From: Labrys miyagiensis
Lineage (GTDB): Bacteria > Pseudomonadota > Alphaproteobacteria > Rhizobiales > Labraceae
Length of the DNA stretch: 64,000 nucleotides
Direction of reading: 5' to 3'
Assembly (NCBI RefSeq): GCF_030160835.1
Contig: NZ_BSPC01000028.1
Coordinates: forward strand, 248,001 to 312,000
Shown here: piece after piece, positions 43,222 through 52,258 of the stretch
How the letters are laid out: every line of letters begins with the position of its first letter
Numbering within the stretch: position 1 is the first letter of the stretch
The notes under the pieces: generated by a model
What the model saw: only the letters and a program-made list of their open reading frames with translations
Told to the model about the DNA's origin: nothing
The model's database searches: none
Translations under genes and position numbers: made by a program

Positions 43222-45395
43222 CGCAGGCCCTCCGGCACGGCGGCCACATGATCGCCGTCGCTGCCGAACCCCCGCCAGGAGAGGGCGACGTCAGGCGTAC
43301 CCGTCTCGCCGAGAGACAGGTGCAGCGCCAGCGTGCGAGGCGATCCGCCTTTGGCCTCCGCGACATCGGCAGCGCCGGCGCTGGACGAAGCGAGGACCCG
43401 GGTGATCGACCCGGCATAAGGCAGGTCGAGCCGCCGCCAGGTCGGCCTGCCGACCTCCTGGAAAATCCAGCTCGCTTCGGCCGCCAGTGCGGCGATCTCC
43501 TTCTCATGCGCACTGACGATCAGCCGCGCAAAGGAGGGCACGTCGCGAGCCCAGGCCTCCCGGCCGAGCTGGTCGAGGAGGCCGAGCCAGGCCCGGTACA
43601 GCGAATCCCAGGCTGGCCGCTCGCCTTGCCAGCCGAGCAGATTCTGCATTCGCATCCCGACAAGGGCGTCGACGCATTGGCGTCGGCAGCCGTCGATCCG
43701 GGCAAGCCAGGCATCGAAGGTGGCGGAGGGAACGTCCACCAGGCCGCCATCGAGCCCCCTTGCCAGGAGCTGTTTCAACAGACGCAGCAAGCCGGTCTGA
43801 TAGCGCAGCAGCAACCGCCGCTCATTGTCGCCCCAGCCCGGTGCAGTGGGCCAGGCCAGAAAGGCGGTCGGAGAGGCAATCAGGAAGGCGATATCGTGTT
43901 CGATGGGATCGGGATCGTCGAGATTGCCGGAGAACGGCCAGCGCGCGCCCGCAAGGGCGCGCCCGCTGGCGATGAACCAGCGACAGGCGCGGATGACGGT
44001 GTCGTCGGGCCAGCGATCGAAATCCTGCAAGGTCCCGTCCCAATCCAGCCCTTCGCCCGCGGCGCGAAACTCGGCGCGTGCCGCTACGGCTTCCCGGGCA
44101 TTGTCGCTGCTCGCGCACGCCACCACCTTCTCGACCGTGAGCTGAAGCATGCGTTCGACATGCCGGATGCGGGCCCTGAGCGTGGCCAGTTCCAGTTCTC
44201 CGCCAGGTTCGATGGGCGGACGCGCGACCGCAGTGACGGGCGGTTGCTCGGGCAGGACGATCGCTGGAACCGGCATCGTCAGGTAGGCGACCAACAGCTG
44301 CTGCAGGCGGTCGACGTTCTCGTCATCGATCTCGATCAGCGGCCAGTCGGCGACGATCGTCGGCAGGATGGTGCCGGGCTCGGCGACAATCAGCAGCCGG
44401 CGGATGCGTGCACCCTTTCCGTAATGCCCGATCGCCCAGGCCAGTTCCTGCGTGGCATAGCCGGCGCGCTCGAGAAACTCGTCGCTGGCACACATCAGGT
44501 AGACGTCGCAGGCGGCGATTTGATCGGCGAGGCCGATATCGAGCCACTCCTTCTGCAACGGCTGGACCTGGTCGAACCAGGTCTCGGCCCCAGCCCGGCT
44601 CAGCACTTCATAGAGGTGCGCCGCCATGCCGGCCGCCTCCGAGCGCGCGTAGGAGAGGAAGACGCGCATGCCCGAGAGCGGCCCGGATTGCGCCGGCATG
44701 ATGACGCCGATCTTGTCGCGCCGGGCACGGCCGCGCACACGGCGCAACTCGTCATCGACGGCGCGCTCGCAGGCTTCGAGCCAGACCTCCCACTTTCCTG
44801 TCGAGGCGATGGTGCCGAGGAGGGGCGACGGCACCACATTCTCCGCGCCGAGCGAGCGGAGTGCGAGGCCTGCGAGCCGCGTGGCCCGCGTGAGGCGCGC
44901 CTCGAAATCCGGGAGCTCCTCGCGGTTCGCTAGCAGCAGGCGCATCTGCGCGATCTGCTCTTCCAGAAGGTCCTCGGTCGCGGCGCGTGTCAGATCGAGC
45001 ATCGGCTCGGGCCAGGCCTCCGGCGGCGCCCATGACCAGGCGATCCGCGCTTCGGGCGTGCCCTCCTCGCCCAGCACGAAGGCAGCGGCGGACAGCTTCT
45101 CGGCGCCATCCTCCCAGGAGACGATCAGATCATGGCAAGCCTCGCGGGCGGGCTGATTCATCGCCGCAATGGCCCGTGCCGCGGCCTCAGAGGCGGTGCT
45201 GTCGGGATCGCCAGCCTCGCAACGGCCGACGAAAGCCAGCACCTGCCCGGCGCCGGTGATGGCCATGATGAGAGGCTTACCCCGCTCCCTCGCCCGCTCC
45301 AGCATGCCAGGCTCCAGCCGGAAGTTCTCCGGCCGCAAATTGAGCACCGGCAGCATCCTGCGAACAATCGCTTCCAAATCCGCCGTGTTGTCCAT
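43194..45395 (-). CDS. TIR-domain protein 2, large (candidate defence gene)
   Basis: A 733-aa protein with a central TIR domain at about 243-340: GMRVFLSYARSEAAGMAAHL, ETWFDQVQPLQKEWLDIGL and CDVYLMCASDEFLERAGYAT followed by QELAWAI, whose Glu (about 317) is the expected catalytic residue. The 240-residue N-terminal and 390-residue C-terminal parts are mostly helical and unrecognised. ATG 45395 follows AGGGGG, better than GTG 45410. It lies 42 bases after the AllC-like gene on the same strand, so it might be read from the purine operon, and runs convergently into the plus-strand TIR/SLOG genes. Confidence 0.8.
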   Translation of the reverse strand: MDNTADLEAIVRRMLPVLNLRPENFRLEPGMLERARERGKPLIMAITGAGQVLAFVGRCEAGDPDSTASEAAARAIAAMNQPAREACHDLIVSWEDGAEKLSAAAFVLGEEGTPEARIAWSWAPPEAWPEPMLDLTRAATEDLLEEQIAQMRLLLANREELPDFEARLTRATRLAGLALRSLGAENVVPSPLLGTIASTGKWEVWLEACERAVDDELRRVRGRARRDKIGVIMPAQSGPLSGMRVFLSYARSEAAGMAAHLYEVLSRAGAETWFDQVQPLQKEWLDIGLADQIAACDVYLMCASDEFLERAGYATQELAWAIGHYGKGARIRRLLIVAEPGTILPTIVADWPLIEIDDENVDRLQQLLVAYLTMPVPAIVLPEQPPVTAVARPPIEPGGELELATLRARIRHVERMLQLTVEKVVACASSDNAREAVAARAEFRAAGEGLDWDGTLQDFDRWPDDTVIRACRWFIASGRALAGARWPFSGNLDDPDPIEHDIAFLIASPTAFLAWPTAPGWGDNERRLLLRYQTGLLRLLKQLLARGLDGGLVDVPSATFDAWLARIDGCRRQCVDALVGMRMQNLLGWQGERPAWDSLYRAWLGLLDQLGREAWARDVPSFARLIVSAHEKEIAALAAEASWIFQEVGRPTWRRLDLPYAGSITRVLASSSAGAADVAEAKGGSPRTLALHLSLGETGTPDVALSWRGFGSDGDHVAAVPEGLRHRFIRSSI

Positions 45396-45437
45396 GCGAG
45401 CCCCCTGCACCGCATCGAGACGGACAGGCGATGTCTC

Positions 45438-46724
45438 TCAATCGTCTGCGCGCCGTAGCCGCCCAAGCCTGGCGGGATCGAAACCTTCGATGAATTTGAT
45501 CATCGCCGCAACCGCCAGCCCCATATCCCTCACCGAGGTGAACTCGGCCGGGTTGTGGCTGATGCCGCCCCGGCAGCGTACGAACAGCATGCCGATCGGA
45601 CACATCGCACCCACCGCCTGGCCGTCATGGCCGGCGCCGGAGGGCAGATGGATGGCGCTCTTGCCACCGTGCCGGCCGATGGTCGTGGCAAAGCCTGCCT
45701 GCAGCGCGGGATCACAGGGCCGCGCCACGGCCTCGTGGGTGCGCTCGATCCAGGCGGTGACGCGGCGCCTCCTGGCGATGGCGAGGATTTCCTCGCGCAG
45801 CCAGTTCATCGCCTCGATGCGGCGGGCGTCCGTCTGCGAGCGCAGGTCGACGGTGAAGACCACGCGCGCGGGAATGACGTTGGAAGCGCCGGGCGACAGG
45901 CTGAGCTTGCCGATGGTCGCCACCATGAAGTCATCGGCGTTGCGCTGGGCGAGTGTCTCGACGGCGAGCGCGACCTCGGCTGCCGCCGCGAGAGCATCGC
46001 GCCGCAGGTTCATCGGCACCGTACCGGCATGGCCCGCCTCGCCGACCACCGTGACCGAATGGCGCGACTGGCTGGCGATGGCGGTGACGACGCCGAGTGC
46101 CTCGTCTGCCTGTTCGAGCACCGGCCCCTGCTCGATATGGAGCTCGACATAAGCCACTGCCTCGCCCGGTTCATAGGCGGCGGCCGGGATCTCGGCCGGG
46201 TCCTTGCCATAGGCCCGCAACGCGTCCTCGAGCTTCACGCCATCGACGGATTCCACTTGCAGCGAAGCAGGATCGAAGCGCCCGGCCACGGCCTGCGAGC
46301 ACAGCAGCGTCGCCGGAAAGCGCGAGCCCTCCTCGTCGCCGAAGGCCAGCACGTCGATGCCGAAGGGCATCCTGCCGTGCTTCTTGATCACCTCGCGCAC
46401 GGCCAGGATGCCGGCGATCACGCCCAGCGCGCCGTCATAGGCGCCGGCGTCAATCACGGTGTCGATATGGGAGCCGATCAGCAGGCGCTGTACGGAATTC
46501 CGCCCGCCGCTCTCCGGCGCCAAGCGGCCGCGCACGGTGCCGAGCGCGTCCTCGCTGACATCGAGCCCGGCCTCCGCCATCCACCGGCGCACGAGATCGG
46601 CGGCGAGGCGATGTTCCGGCGTGAGATAGAGGCGCGTCAGATGTCCTTCCTCGGCGCTGATCAGCGCCAGGGCCCGGATCATGCTCTCGGCCTCGCGGCC
46701 CAGCGCCATGGCGCGTTCAACCAT
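45438..46724 (-). CDS. Allantoate amidohydrolase / N-carbamoyl amino acid hydrolase (M20 family)
   Basis: A 428-aa dinuclear Zn amidohydrolase of peptidase family M20. Metal motifs: GSHIDTVIDAGAYDG, FGDEEGSRFP and ELHIEQGPVLE, with the C-terminal HLPSGAGHDGQ. Allantoate and N-carbamoyl-amino-acid hydrolases share these motifs. The overlap with uraD (8 bases) and the xdh genes upstream make allantoate (to ureidoglycine, ammonia and CO2) the better reading, so AllC-like. It is the last metabolic gene of the purine cluster. Confidence 0.85.
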   Translation of the reverse strand: MVERAMALGREAESMIRALALISAEEGHLTRLYLTPEHRLAADLVRRWMAEAGLDVSEDALGTVRGRLAPESGGRNSVQRLLIGSHIDTVIDAGAYDGALGVIAGILAVREVIKKHGRMPFGIDVLAFGDEEGSRFPATLLCSQAVAGRFDPASLQVESVDGVKLEDALRAYGKDPAEIPAAAYEPGEAVAYVELHIEQGPVLEQADEALGVVTAIASQSRHSVTVVGEAGHAGTVPMNLRRDALAAAAEVALAVETLAQRNADDFMVATIGKLSLSPGASNVIPARVVFTVDLRSQTDARRIEAMNWLREEILAIARRRRVTAWIERTHEAVARPCDPALQAGFATTIGRHGGKSAIHLPSGAGHDGQAVGAMCPIGMLFVRCRGGISHNPAEFTSVRDMGLAVAAMIKFIEGFDPARLGRLRRADD

Positions 46725-47211
46725 CCACCCGCTCCTCCAGACGGAAGCGGATGATGCGCATCACCTGAGCCAGAGCCGTCAAAAATTCCTCCTCGCGCCC
46801 CCCGTGGATCCGGGTCGAGAAGGCATCCAGGATCTGGTGCTTCGTAGCGCCCTTCACCGCGAGAATGAAGGGAAATCCGAAGCGCTCCTGGTAGCGCGTG
46901 TTGAGATCCGTGAAGCGCGTCATCTCCTCCGCCGTGAGCGTGCCGAGCCCGGCGCCGGCCTGTTCCTTGCGGGAATCGGGCGCCAGCGTGGCCTTGCCGG
47001 CAAGGTCGGGATGCAGGCGGATCAGGGCTTCCCGCTGCGTGCGCGGGGCTTGGGCGAGGGTGCCCTGGAAAGCATCGACCATCGCCTCGCGCGAGGCATA
47101 GGGGCGTAGCGCGGCGGCCGCCTCGGCGACCCAGGGCGAATGCTCGGCGATATCGCCGAAGGTGTCGACGAAGGCGGCGGGACTGAGGGCGTTGATGGCG
47201 TCGAGGTTCAT
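46717..47211 (-). CDS. uraD: 2-oxo-4-hydroxy-4-carboxy-5-ureidoimidazoline (OHCU) decarboxylase
   Basis: A 164-aa all-helical enzyme that converts OHCU to (S)-allantoin, the last step after urate oxidation. Family segments: INALSPAAFVDTFGDIAEHSPWVAE, LIRLHPDLAGK with the catalytic His region, SRKEQAGAGL, and FGFPFILAVKG. ATG 47211 begins MNLDAINALSP; a longer frame would run into repeat C3. No urate oxidase or HIU hydrolase gene is in the window. Confidence 0.92.
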   Translation of the reverse strand: MNLDAINALSPAAFVDTFGDIAEHSPWVAEAAAALRPYASREAMVDAFQGTLAQAPRTQREALIRLHPDLAGKATLAPDSRKEQAGAGLGTLTAEEMTRFTDLNTRYQERFGFPFILAVKGATKHQILDAFSTRIHGGREEEFLTALAQVMRIIRFRLEERVDG

Positions 47212-47294
47212 GGGAGCGCGGCTCGGCGGGGTGAGAGGATCACCCTGCATAGGGGAAGGCAAAAGGGGCCGCAAGACGGGGCGTTTGAGGAAGA

Positions 47295-47463
47295 GGCGCG
47301 GGCCCTCCCCACGAAGCTGGGGAGGGGCTAAGGGAGGGGTGTGGGCCGAGTGAGGCACCACCCGAGTTGAAGGCTTAAGGTTGCGCTATTGGTTTATGGG
47401 CGAGCCTTATCCTGACCACACCCCACCCCTGCCCCTCCCCAGCTTCGTGGGGAGGCCCGCGCC
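47295..47463. repeat. Intergenic inverted repeat, family C3
   Basis: Arms 47295-47344 and 47415-47463 are inverts with small differences and contain CTCCCCACGAAGCTGGGGAG, shared with the palindrome at 29120-29196. It fills most of the 308-base gap between the binding-protein and uraD genes; nothing else is seen there. Confidence 0.75.
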
Positions 47464-47519
47464 TTATCCGGATTGGCAGCGCAATGGGCCGCAAAGGCTT
47501 TAGCACCACCCATTCCCCC

Positions 47520-48596
47520 TCAATTCGGGAACTTGTCGTCGATGCCCTTCACATACCAGTTCATGCCGAGGATCTGGCCGGGGTCGAGGTGGTCGCCGCC
47601 CTTGCATTCAACCGTCTCGCCGGCCTGGTTCAGCACCGGGCAAGAGAAGGGGTTGATCTTGTGCGATTTGAGACCGGCTTCCGTGTCCTCGGCGAGCTTC
47701 TTCACGTCGTCGGGCATGTTGGTGTAGGGCGCCATATGCACCATGCCGAGGTCGAGGCCTTCCCAGGTGTCGGATGATTTCCAGGTGCCGTCGAGCGCCG
47801 CCTTGGTGCGCTCGATGTAATAGTCACCCCAATTGTTGACGATGGCGGTGAGCTGGGCCTTGTCGCCGAACTTGATCATGTCCGAGTCCTGGCCGAAGGC
47901 GTAGATGCCCTTCTCGGCGGCTGCCTGCATGGCGGCGGGGCTGTCGGTGTGCTGGGCGAGGATATCGGCGCCCTGGGCGATCAGCGCCTTGGCGGCATCG
48001 GCTTCCTTGCCGGGGTCATACCAGGTCGACACCCAGACGATCTTGAGCTTGAGGTCCGGACGCACGGACTGGGCGCCGCGCATGAAGGAGTTGATGCCGG
48101 AGATCACTTCCGGGATCGGAAACGGGGCGACATAGCCGACGACGCCCGTCTTCGACATCTTGGCGGCGATCACGCCCTCGATATAGCGCCCTTCATAGAA
48201 GCGGCCGGCATATGTCGAGACGTTGTCGGCGCGCTTGAAGCCAGTGGCATGCTCGAAATCGACGTCCGGGAAGTTCTTCGCCGCCTTGATGGTGGGATCC
48301 ATATAGCCGAAGGAGGTGGTGAAGATCAGCTTGTTGCCGGCATCGGCGAGGTTCTCGATGGCGCGCTGCGCATCCGGGCCCTCGGGCACATTCTCGACAT
48401 AGGTCGTCTCGATCTTGTCGCCGAGCGCCTTCACCAGCGCCTGGCGGCCGACCTCGTGCTGGTAGGTCCAGCCATAGTCGCCGATCGGGCCGAGATAGAT
48501 GAAGCCGACCTTGAGCTTGTCCTGCGCCTGGGCCGGGCTGAGCGCGCCCGCCGCCAGGCCGATGGCGGCCATCGCCGCCAGAATGGTTTTCTTCAT
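47520..48596 (-). CDS. BMP-family (basic membrane protein) substrate-binding protein
   Basis: A 358-aa periplasmic protein with a Sec signal peptide (MKKTILAAMAAIGLAAGALS, cut after PAQA) and the BMP/PnrA pattern: KVGFIYLGPIGDYGWTYQHE, TTSFGYMDPTIKAAKNFPDV, GVVGYVAPFPIPEV, and HTDSPAAMQAAAEKGIYAFG. BMP proteins bind nucleosides. With xdhABC, uraD and an AllC-like gene around it, the likely ligand is a purine nucleoside or base. GGGGAA precedes the ATG. There is no lipobox Cys at the cleavage site. Confidence 0.9.
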   Translation of the reverse strand: MKKTILAAMAAIGLAAGALSPAQAQDKLKVGFIYLGPIGDYGWTYQHEVGRQALVKALGDKIETTYVENVPEGPDAQRAIENLADAGNKLIFTTSFGYMDPTIKAAKNFPDVDFEHATGFKRADNVSTYAGRFYEGRYIEGVIAAKMSKTGVVGYVAPFPIPEVISGINSFMRGAQSVRPDLKLKIVWVSTWYDPGKEADAAKALIAQGADILAQHTDSPAAMQAAAEKGIYAFGQDSDMIKFGDKAQLTAIVNNWGDYYIERTKAALDGTWKSSDTWEGLDLGMVHMAPYTNMPDDVKKLAEDTEAGLKSHKINPFSCPVLNQAGETVECKGGDHLDPGQILGMNWYVKGIDDKFPN

Positions 48597-48678
48597 TGAA
48601 GTTCCCCGTGCTGTCGGGCCGCGAACAGATCCGAACTGCCGGGCCACGGCCCAAACCCGGCAGGGAAACTCTTTCCTC

Positions 48679-49614
48679 TCAGCGATCCGGCACGAAAGGC
48701 GTGCCGAGCGAGGCCGGCGCCGCGCCTCCCCTGCCTTTGCCGCTGGAGATCATCACCAGGACGATGACGGTGGCGAGATAGGGCAGCGCCGTCCAGAATT
48801 GCGGCGGCCACACCAGCCAGGACGGCAGCGAGGCGCTGAGGGCCTGCATGTGCAGGTTGCCGATCCAGATCGCGCCGAAGAAATAGGCGCCGATCAGCAG
48901 GCGCCAGGGCCTCCAGGAGGCGAACACCACCAGCGCCAGGGCGATCCAGCCGCGTCCGGCCGTCATGCCCGTGCCCCAGAACGGCGTATCGGCGAGCGAG
49001 AGATAGGCGCCGGCAAGGCCCGCGCAACCACCGCCGAACAGCACCGCACCGAAGCGGATGAGACGCACGGGATAGCCAAGCGCATGAGCCGAGGCATGGT
49101 TCTCGCCGACCGAACGCAGGATCAGGCCGCCGCGACTGCGGTAGAGGAACCACCAGACGGCGGCGACCAAGGCGATCGAAATATAGACCAGCGCATCCTG
49201 GCCGAAGACTATCGGGCCAAGGAGCGGGATGTCGCTGAGGCCGGGGATGTGGAGCGAGGGAATCTTCGGCCGGTTCAGGCCGACGAAATTGGTGCCGAGC
49301 AGATCCGACAGGCCAAGGCCGAGAATGGTCAGCGCCAAGCCCGAGGCCACTTGGTTGGCGGCGAGGCCGAGCGTCATCAGGGCGAAGAGCGAGGAAAAGA
49401 TCATGCTGGCGAGGATGGCGGCGATGAAGCCGAGAATGGCGCTGTCGGTCGTATAGGCTGTCGCAAACCCGGCGATCGTGCCCATAATCATCATGCCCTC
49501 GACACCGAGATTCAGCACGCCGGAACGCTCGACCACGAGTTCGCCGATCGCCGCCAGCACGAAGGGCGTCGAGGAGGTGATGATGGTGAGGATGATGGCT
49601 TCTGCAAGATTCAT
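48679..49614 (-). CDS. ABC nucleoside/purine transporter permease 2
   Basis: A 311-aa inner-membrane permease with about ten short helices and the [19 protein letters not shown] start typical of the second permease in BMP-linked importers. Conserved stretches [20 protein letters not shown] and [14 protein letters not shown] follow. It abuts permease 1 directly, with no gap. Forms the channel with that protein. Confidence 0.9.
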   Translation of the reverse strand: MNLAEAIILTIITSSTPFVLAAIGELVVERSGVLNLGVEGMMIMGTIAGFATAYTTDSAILGFIAAILASMIFSSLFALMTLGLAANQVASGLALTILGLGLSDLLGTNFVGLNRPKIPSLHIPGLSDIPLLGPIVFGQDALVYISIALVAAVWWFLYRSRGGLILRSVGENHASAHALGYPVRLIRFGAVLFGGGCAGLAGAYLSLADTPFWGTGMTAGRGWIALALVVFASWRPWRLLIGAYFFGAIWIGNLHMQALSASLPSWLVWPPQFWTALPYLATVIVLVMISSGKGRGGAAPASLGTPFVPDR

Positions 49615-50685
49615 TCAGGCCACCTTGACCTCAGAGGCCATGACGCGCACGCGGTAGAGAATAAGCGTGTCGCAGGCGAGCACATAGAAGAGCAGCAGGC
49701 CCTGGATCACACTGGTGATGCCGATCGGCACCTTGAGCGCGATCTGCGCCGCCTCGCCGCCAAGATAAGAGAGCGCCAGGAGAAGCCCCGCCAGCAGGAT
49801 GCCGATCGGGTTGAGCCGCCCCAGGAAGGCGACAATGATTGCGGTGAAGCCATAGCCTGAAGCAAAGGGGATCTGCAGCATGCCCATGGTGCCGTCGGCA
49901 ACGCTGATGCCGGCAAGGCCCGCCAGGCCTCCCGACACCGCGAACACGAACAGCGTCATGCGCGTCGGCGAGAAGCCGGCAAACAGGCCCGCGCGTGGGG
50001 CCTGGCCGAGCACACGGATCTCGAAACCCTTGAGGCTGCGCCAGAGCAGGATGGCGGCCGCCGCCACGATGACCAGCGCGAACACCGCATCGAGATGGAT
50101 CGGGCTGCGGCGGAACAGGGCCGGCAGCGTATTGTCGAAATTGGCGGTGAGCGGGAAATTGAGGCCGGCCGGATCGCGCCAGCGCCCGCGCACCAGATAA
50201 TCGAGGATCTTGTCGGCGATATAGACCAGCATCAGGCTGGTGAGGATCTCATTGGTGTTGAAGCGCGTCTTGAGGAGAGCGGGGATCAAGCCCCAGAGCG
50301 CACCGCCGGCAATGCCGCCGAGGAGGATAAGCGGTTCGGCGTAGAAGGGTGTCTGCCCCTGGAAGGCGAGCGCGATGCCTCCGCCCACCGCCGCGCCGAT
50401 GATATATTGCCCCTCGGCGCCGATGTTCCAATTGTTCGAGATGTAACAAAGGGACAGGCCGACGCCCATGATCACCAGGGGCGTCGCGCGCACCACCAGT
50501 TCCTGCACGGTGCGCCAGCCGGTGAGCGGCTTGATGAAATAGACGTAGAGGGACTCGACCGGTCCATGGCCGTAGAAGGAGAAGATGATCGCCGCCGACA
50601 CGACGGTGAGGCCGATGGCGATCAAAGGCGAGAGCAGTGCCATCAAGGTGGAGCGCTCGGGCCGCTTTTCCAGTTCAATGCGCAT
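49615..50685 (-). CDS. ABC nucleoside/purine transporter permease 1
   Basis: A 356-aa permease with an N-terminal cytosolic segment, first helix LLSPLIAIGLTVVSAAIIFSF, and the family block GLSLCYISNNWNIGAEGQYI typical of the first permease of these nucleoside importers. It overlaps the ATPase gene by 11 bases, so translation is coupled. Confidence 0.9.
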   Translation of the reverse strand: MRIELEKRPERSTLMALLSPLIAIGLTVVSAAIIFSFYGHGPVESLYVYFIKPLTGWRTVQELVVRATPLVIMGVGLSLCYISNNWNIGAEGQYIIGAAVGGGIALAFQGQTPFYAEPLILLGGIAGGALWGLIPALLKTRFNTNEILTSLMLVYIADKILDYLVRGRWRDPAGLNFPLTANFDNTLPALFRRSPIHLDAVFALVIVAAAAILLWRSLKGFEIRVLGQAPRAGLFAGFSPTRMTLFVFAVSGGLAGLAGISVADGTMGMLQIPFASGYGFTAIIVAFLGRLNPIGILLAGLLLALSYLGGEAAQIALKVPIGITSVIQGLLLFYVLACDTLILYRVRVMASEVKVA

Positions 50686-52213
50686 GGCCGGAGCCTCCCA
50701 TCAGGAGGCCGATCTTTTCCAGACTCATTGCCGCCACCGGCTCGGGAGGCGAGAGGCGGCCGTCGTGGATCACGGCGATATGGTCGGCCACCTCGAAGAT
50801 CTCGTCGAGATCCTGGCTGATCACGATCACAGCAGCGCCACGTCGGGAAAGGTCGATCAGCGCCTGGCGGATCAGCGCGGCGGCGCCGGCATCGACGCCC
50901 CAGGTCGGCTGGTTGACCACGAGCACCTTCGGCTCGCGCAGCATCTCGCGCCCCACCACGAATTTCTGCAGGTTGCCGCCCGAGAGCGACCCCGCCTCCG
51001 GATCGGGCTTGCCCTTGCGCACGTCGAAGACTTTCGAGATGTCCGCCGCCTCGCGCGAGGCCTTGCCCATGTCGACCATGCCATAGGAAACGAGGCCATT
51101 GGTGGCATGGCCGGTGAGCAGCGTATTCTGCGACAACGTCATGCGCGGAGCCGCAGCATGGCCGAGGCGCTCCTCCGGCACGAAGGCGGCGCCGAGACGG
51201 CGGCGCTGGGTGATATCGAGGGCGCCGGAAGGCTTGCCGTCGATCTTCACGGCCTCGCTGCTCCCGGCGGCGCGCTCGCCCGAGATTGCCGCGAAGAGCT
51301 CGCCCTGCCCATTTCCGGCGACACCGGCAATGGCGACGATCTCGCCGCCCCGCGCCTGCAGCGCAATATCCCGCAGCGGCGTGCCATGCAGGTCCTCCGG
51401 CGCCAGGCTGAGCCCCTTGAGCTCCAGCCGCACCGGGCCACTGGCATTGGCAAGGCGGCCATGCTCGATCTTGGCGACATCGGCACCCACCATCATGCGG
51501 GCCAGGCTCGCGGCCGTCTCCTGGCGCGGATCGCAGGCAGCGACCAGCTTGCCGTGGCGCAGCACGGTGGCGGTCTGGCACAGGCGCTTCACCTCTTCGA
51601 GCCGGTGGGAGATATAGAGCACCGCCCTGCCCTCGCCGGTGATGCGCTGCAGCGTGACGAAGAGCTGGTCGGCCTCCTGCGGGGTGAGCACGGAAGTCGG
51701 CTCGTCGAGGATGAGGAGCTTGGGGTTCTGCATCAGGCAGCGCACGATCTCGATGCGCTGGCGCTCGCCCACCGAGAGCGTGTGCACCGGGCGGCGCGGC
51801 TCCAGCGGCAGGCCATAGGCGGCGGAGACGGCGGCGATCTTCTCCTCGACATCGCGCAGCCTCGTGCCGGGCGGCTGCGCCAGCGCGACATTTTCCGAGA
51901 CACTGAGATTGTCGAACAGTGAGAAATGCTGGAACACCATGCCGATGCCGATCGCCCGCGCCGCCGCCGGCCGCGCCAGATGGATGGGCTGGCCCTCCCA
52001 CAACAACTGGCCTTCATTGGGCTGCAGCAGGCCGTAGAGGATCTTGACGAAAGTCGACTTGCCAGCGCCGTTCTCGCCCAGCAAAGCATGGATCTCATGC
52101 GGCATGATCTTGAGATCGATGCCGTCATTGGCCCGGAGCGAGCCGAAGATCTTTACGATGCCACGCGCTTCGATCAGCGGCGTCTCGGTGTCCAACATTG
52201 CTGCCACATTCAT
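50675..52213 (-). CDS. ABC nucleoside/purine transporter ATPase, double domain
   Basis: A 512-aa protein with two fused ATPase domains. The first is complete: Walker A GENGAGKST, HALLGENGAG context, signature LSVGERQRIEI, Walker B LLILDEPTSVLTP. The second has a changed Walker A (GVAGNGQGEL) and signature SLSGGNLQKFVVG, the normal pattern for this family (YufO/NupO, RbsA-like). Start ATG 52213 is chosen over TTG 52225 and ATG 52198 because it gives a normal N-terminus, but no site has a strong ribosome signal. Energises the two permeases. Confidence 0.9.
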   Translation of the reverse strand: MNVAAMLDTETPLIEARGIVKIFGSLRANDGIDLKIMPHEIHALLGENGAGKSTFVKILYGLLQPNEGQLLWEGQPIHLARPAAARAIGIGMVFQHFSLFDNLSVSENVALAQPPGTRLRDVEEKIAAVSAAYGLPLEPRRPVHTLSVGERQRIEIVRCLMQNPKLLILDEPTSVLTPQEADQLFVTLQRITGEGRAVLYISHRLEEVKRLCQTATVLRHGKLVAACDPRQETAASLARMMVGADVAKIEHGRLANASGPVRLELKGLSLAPEDLHGTPLRDIALQARGGEIVAIAGVAGNGQGELFAAISGERAAGSSEAVKIDGKPSGALDITQRRRLGAAFVPEERLGHAAAPRMTLSQNTLLTGHATNGLVSYGMVDMGKASREAADISKVFDVRKGKPDPEAGSLSGGNLQKFVVGREMLREPKVLVVNQPTWGVDAGAAALIRQALIDLSRRGAAVIVISQDLDEIFEVADHIAVIHDGRLSPPEPVAAMSLEKIGLLMGGSGHAH

Positions 52214-52258
52214 GGTCGTGCCCAATTCATAGGCGGTATTATGCGGCTTGCGAAGGGC

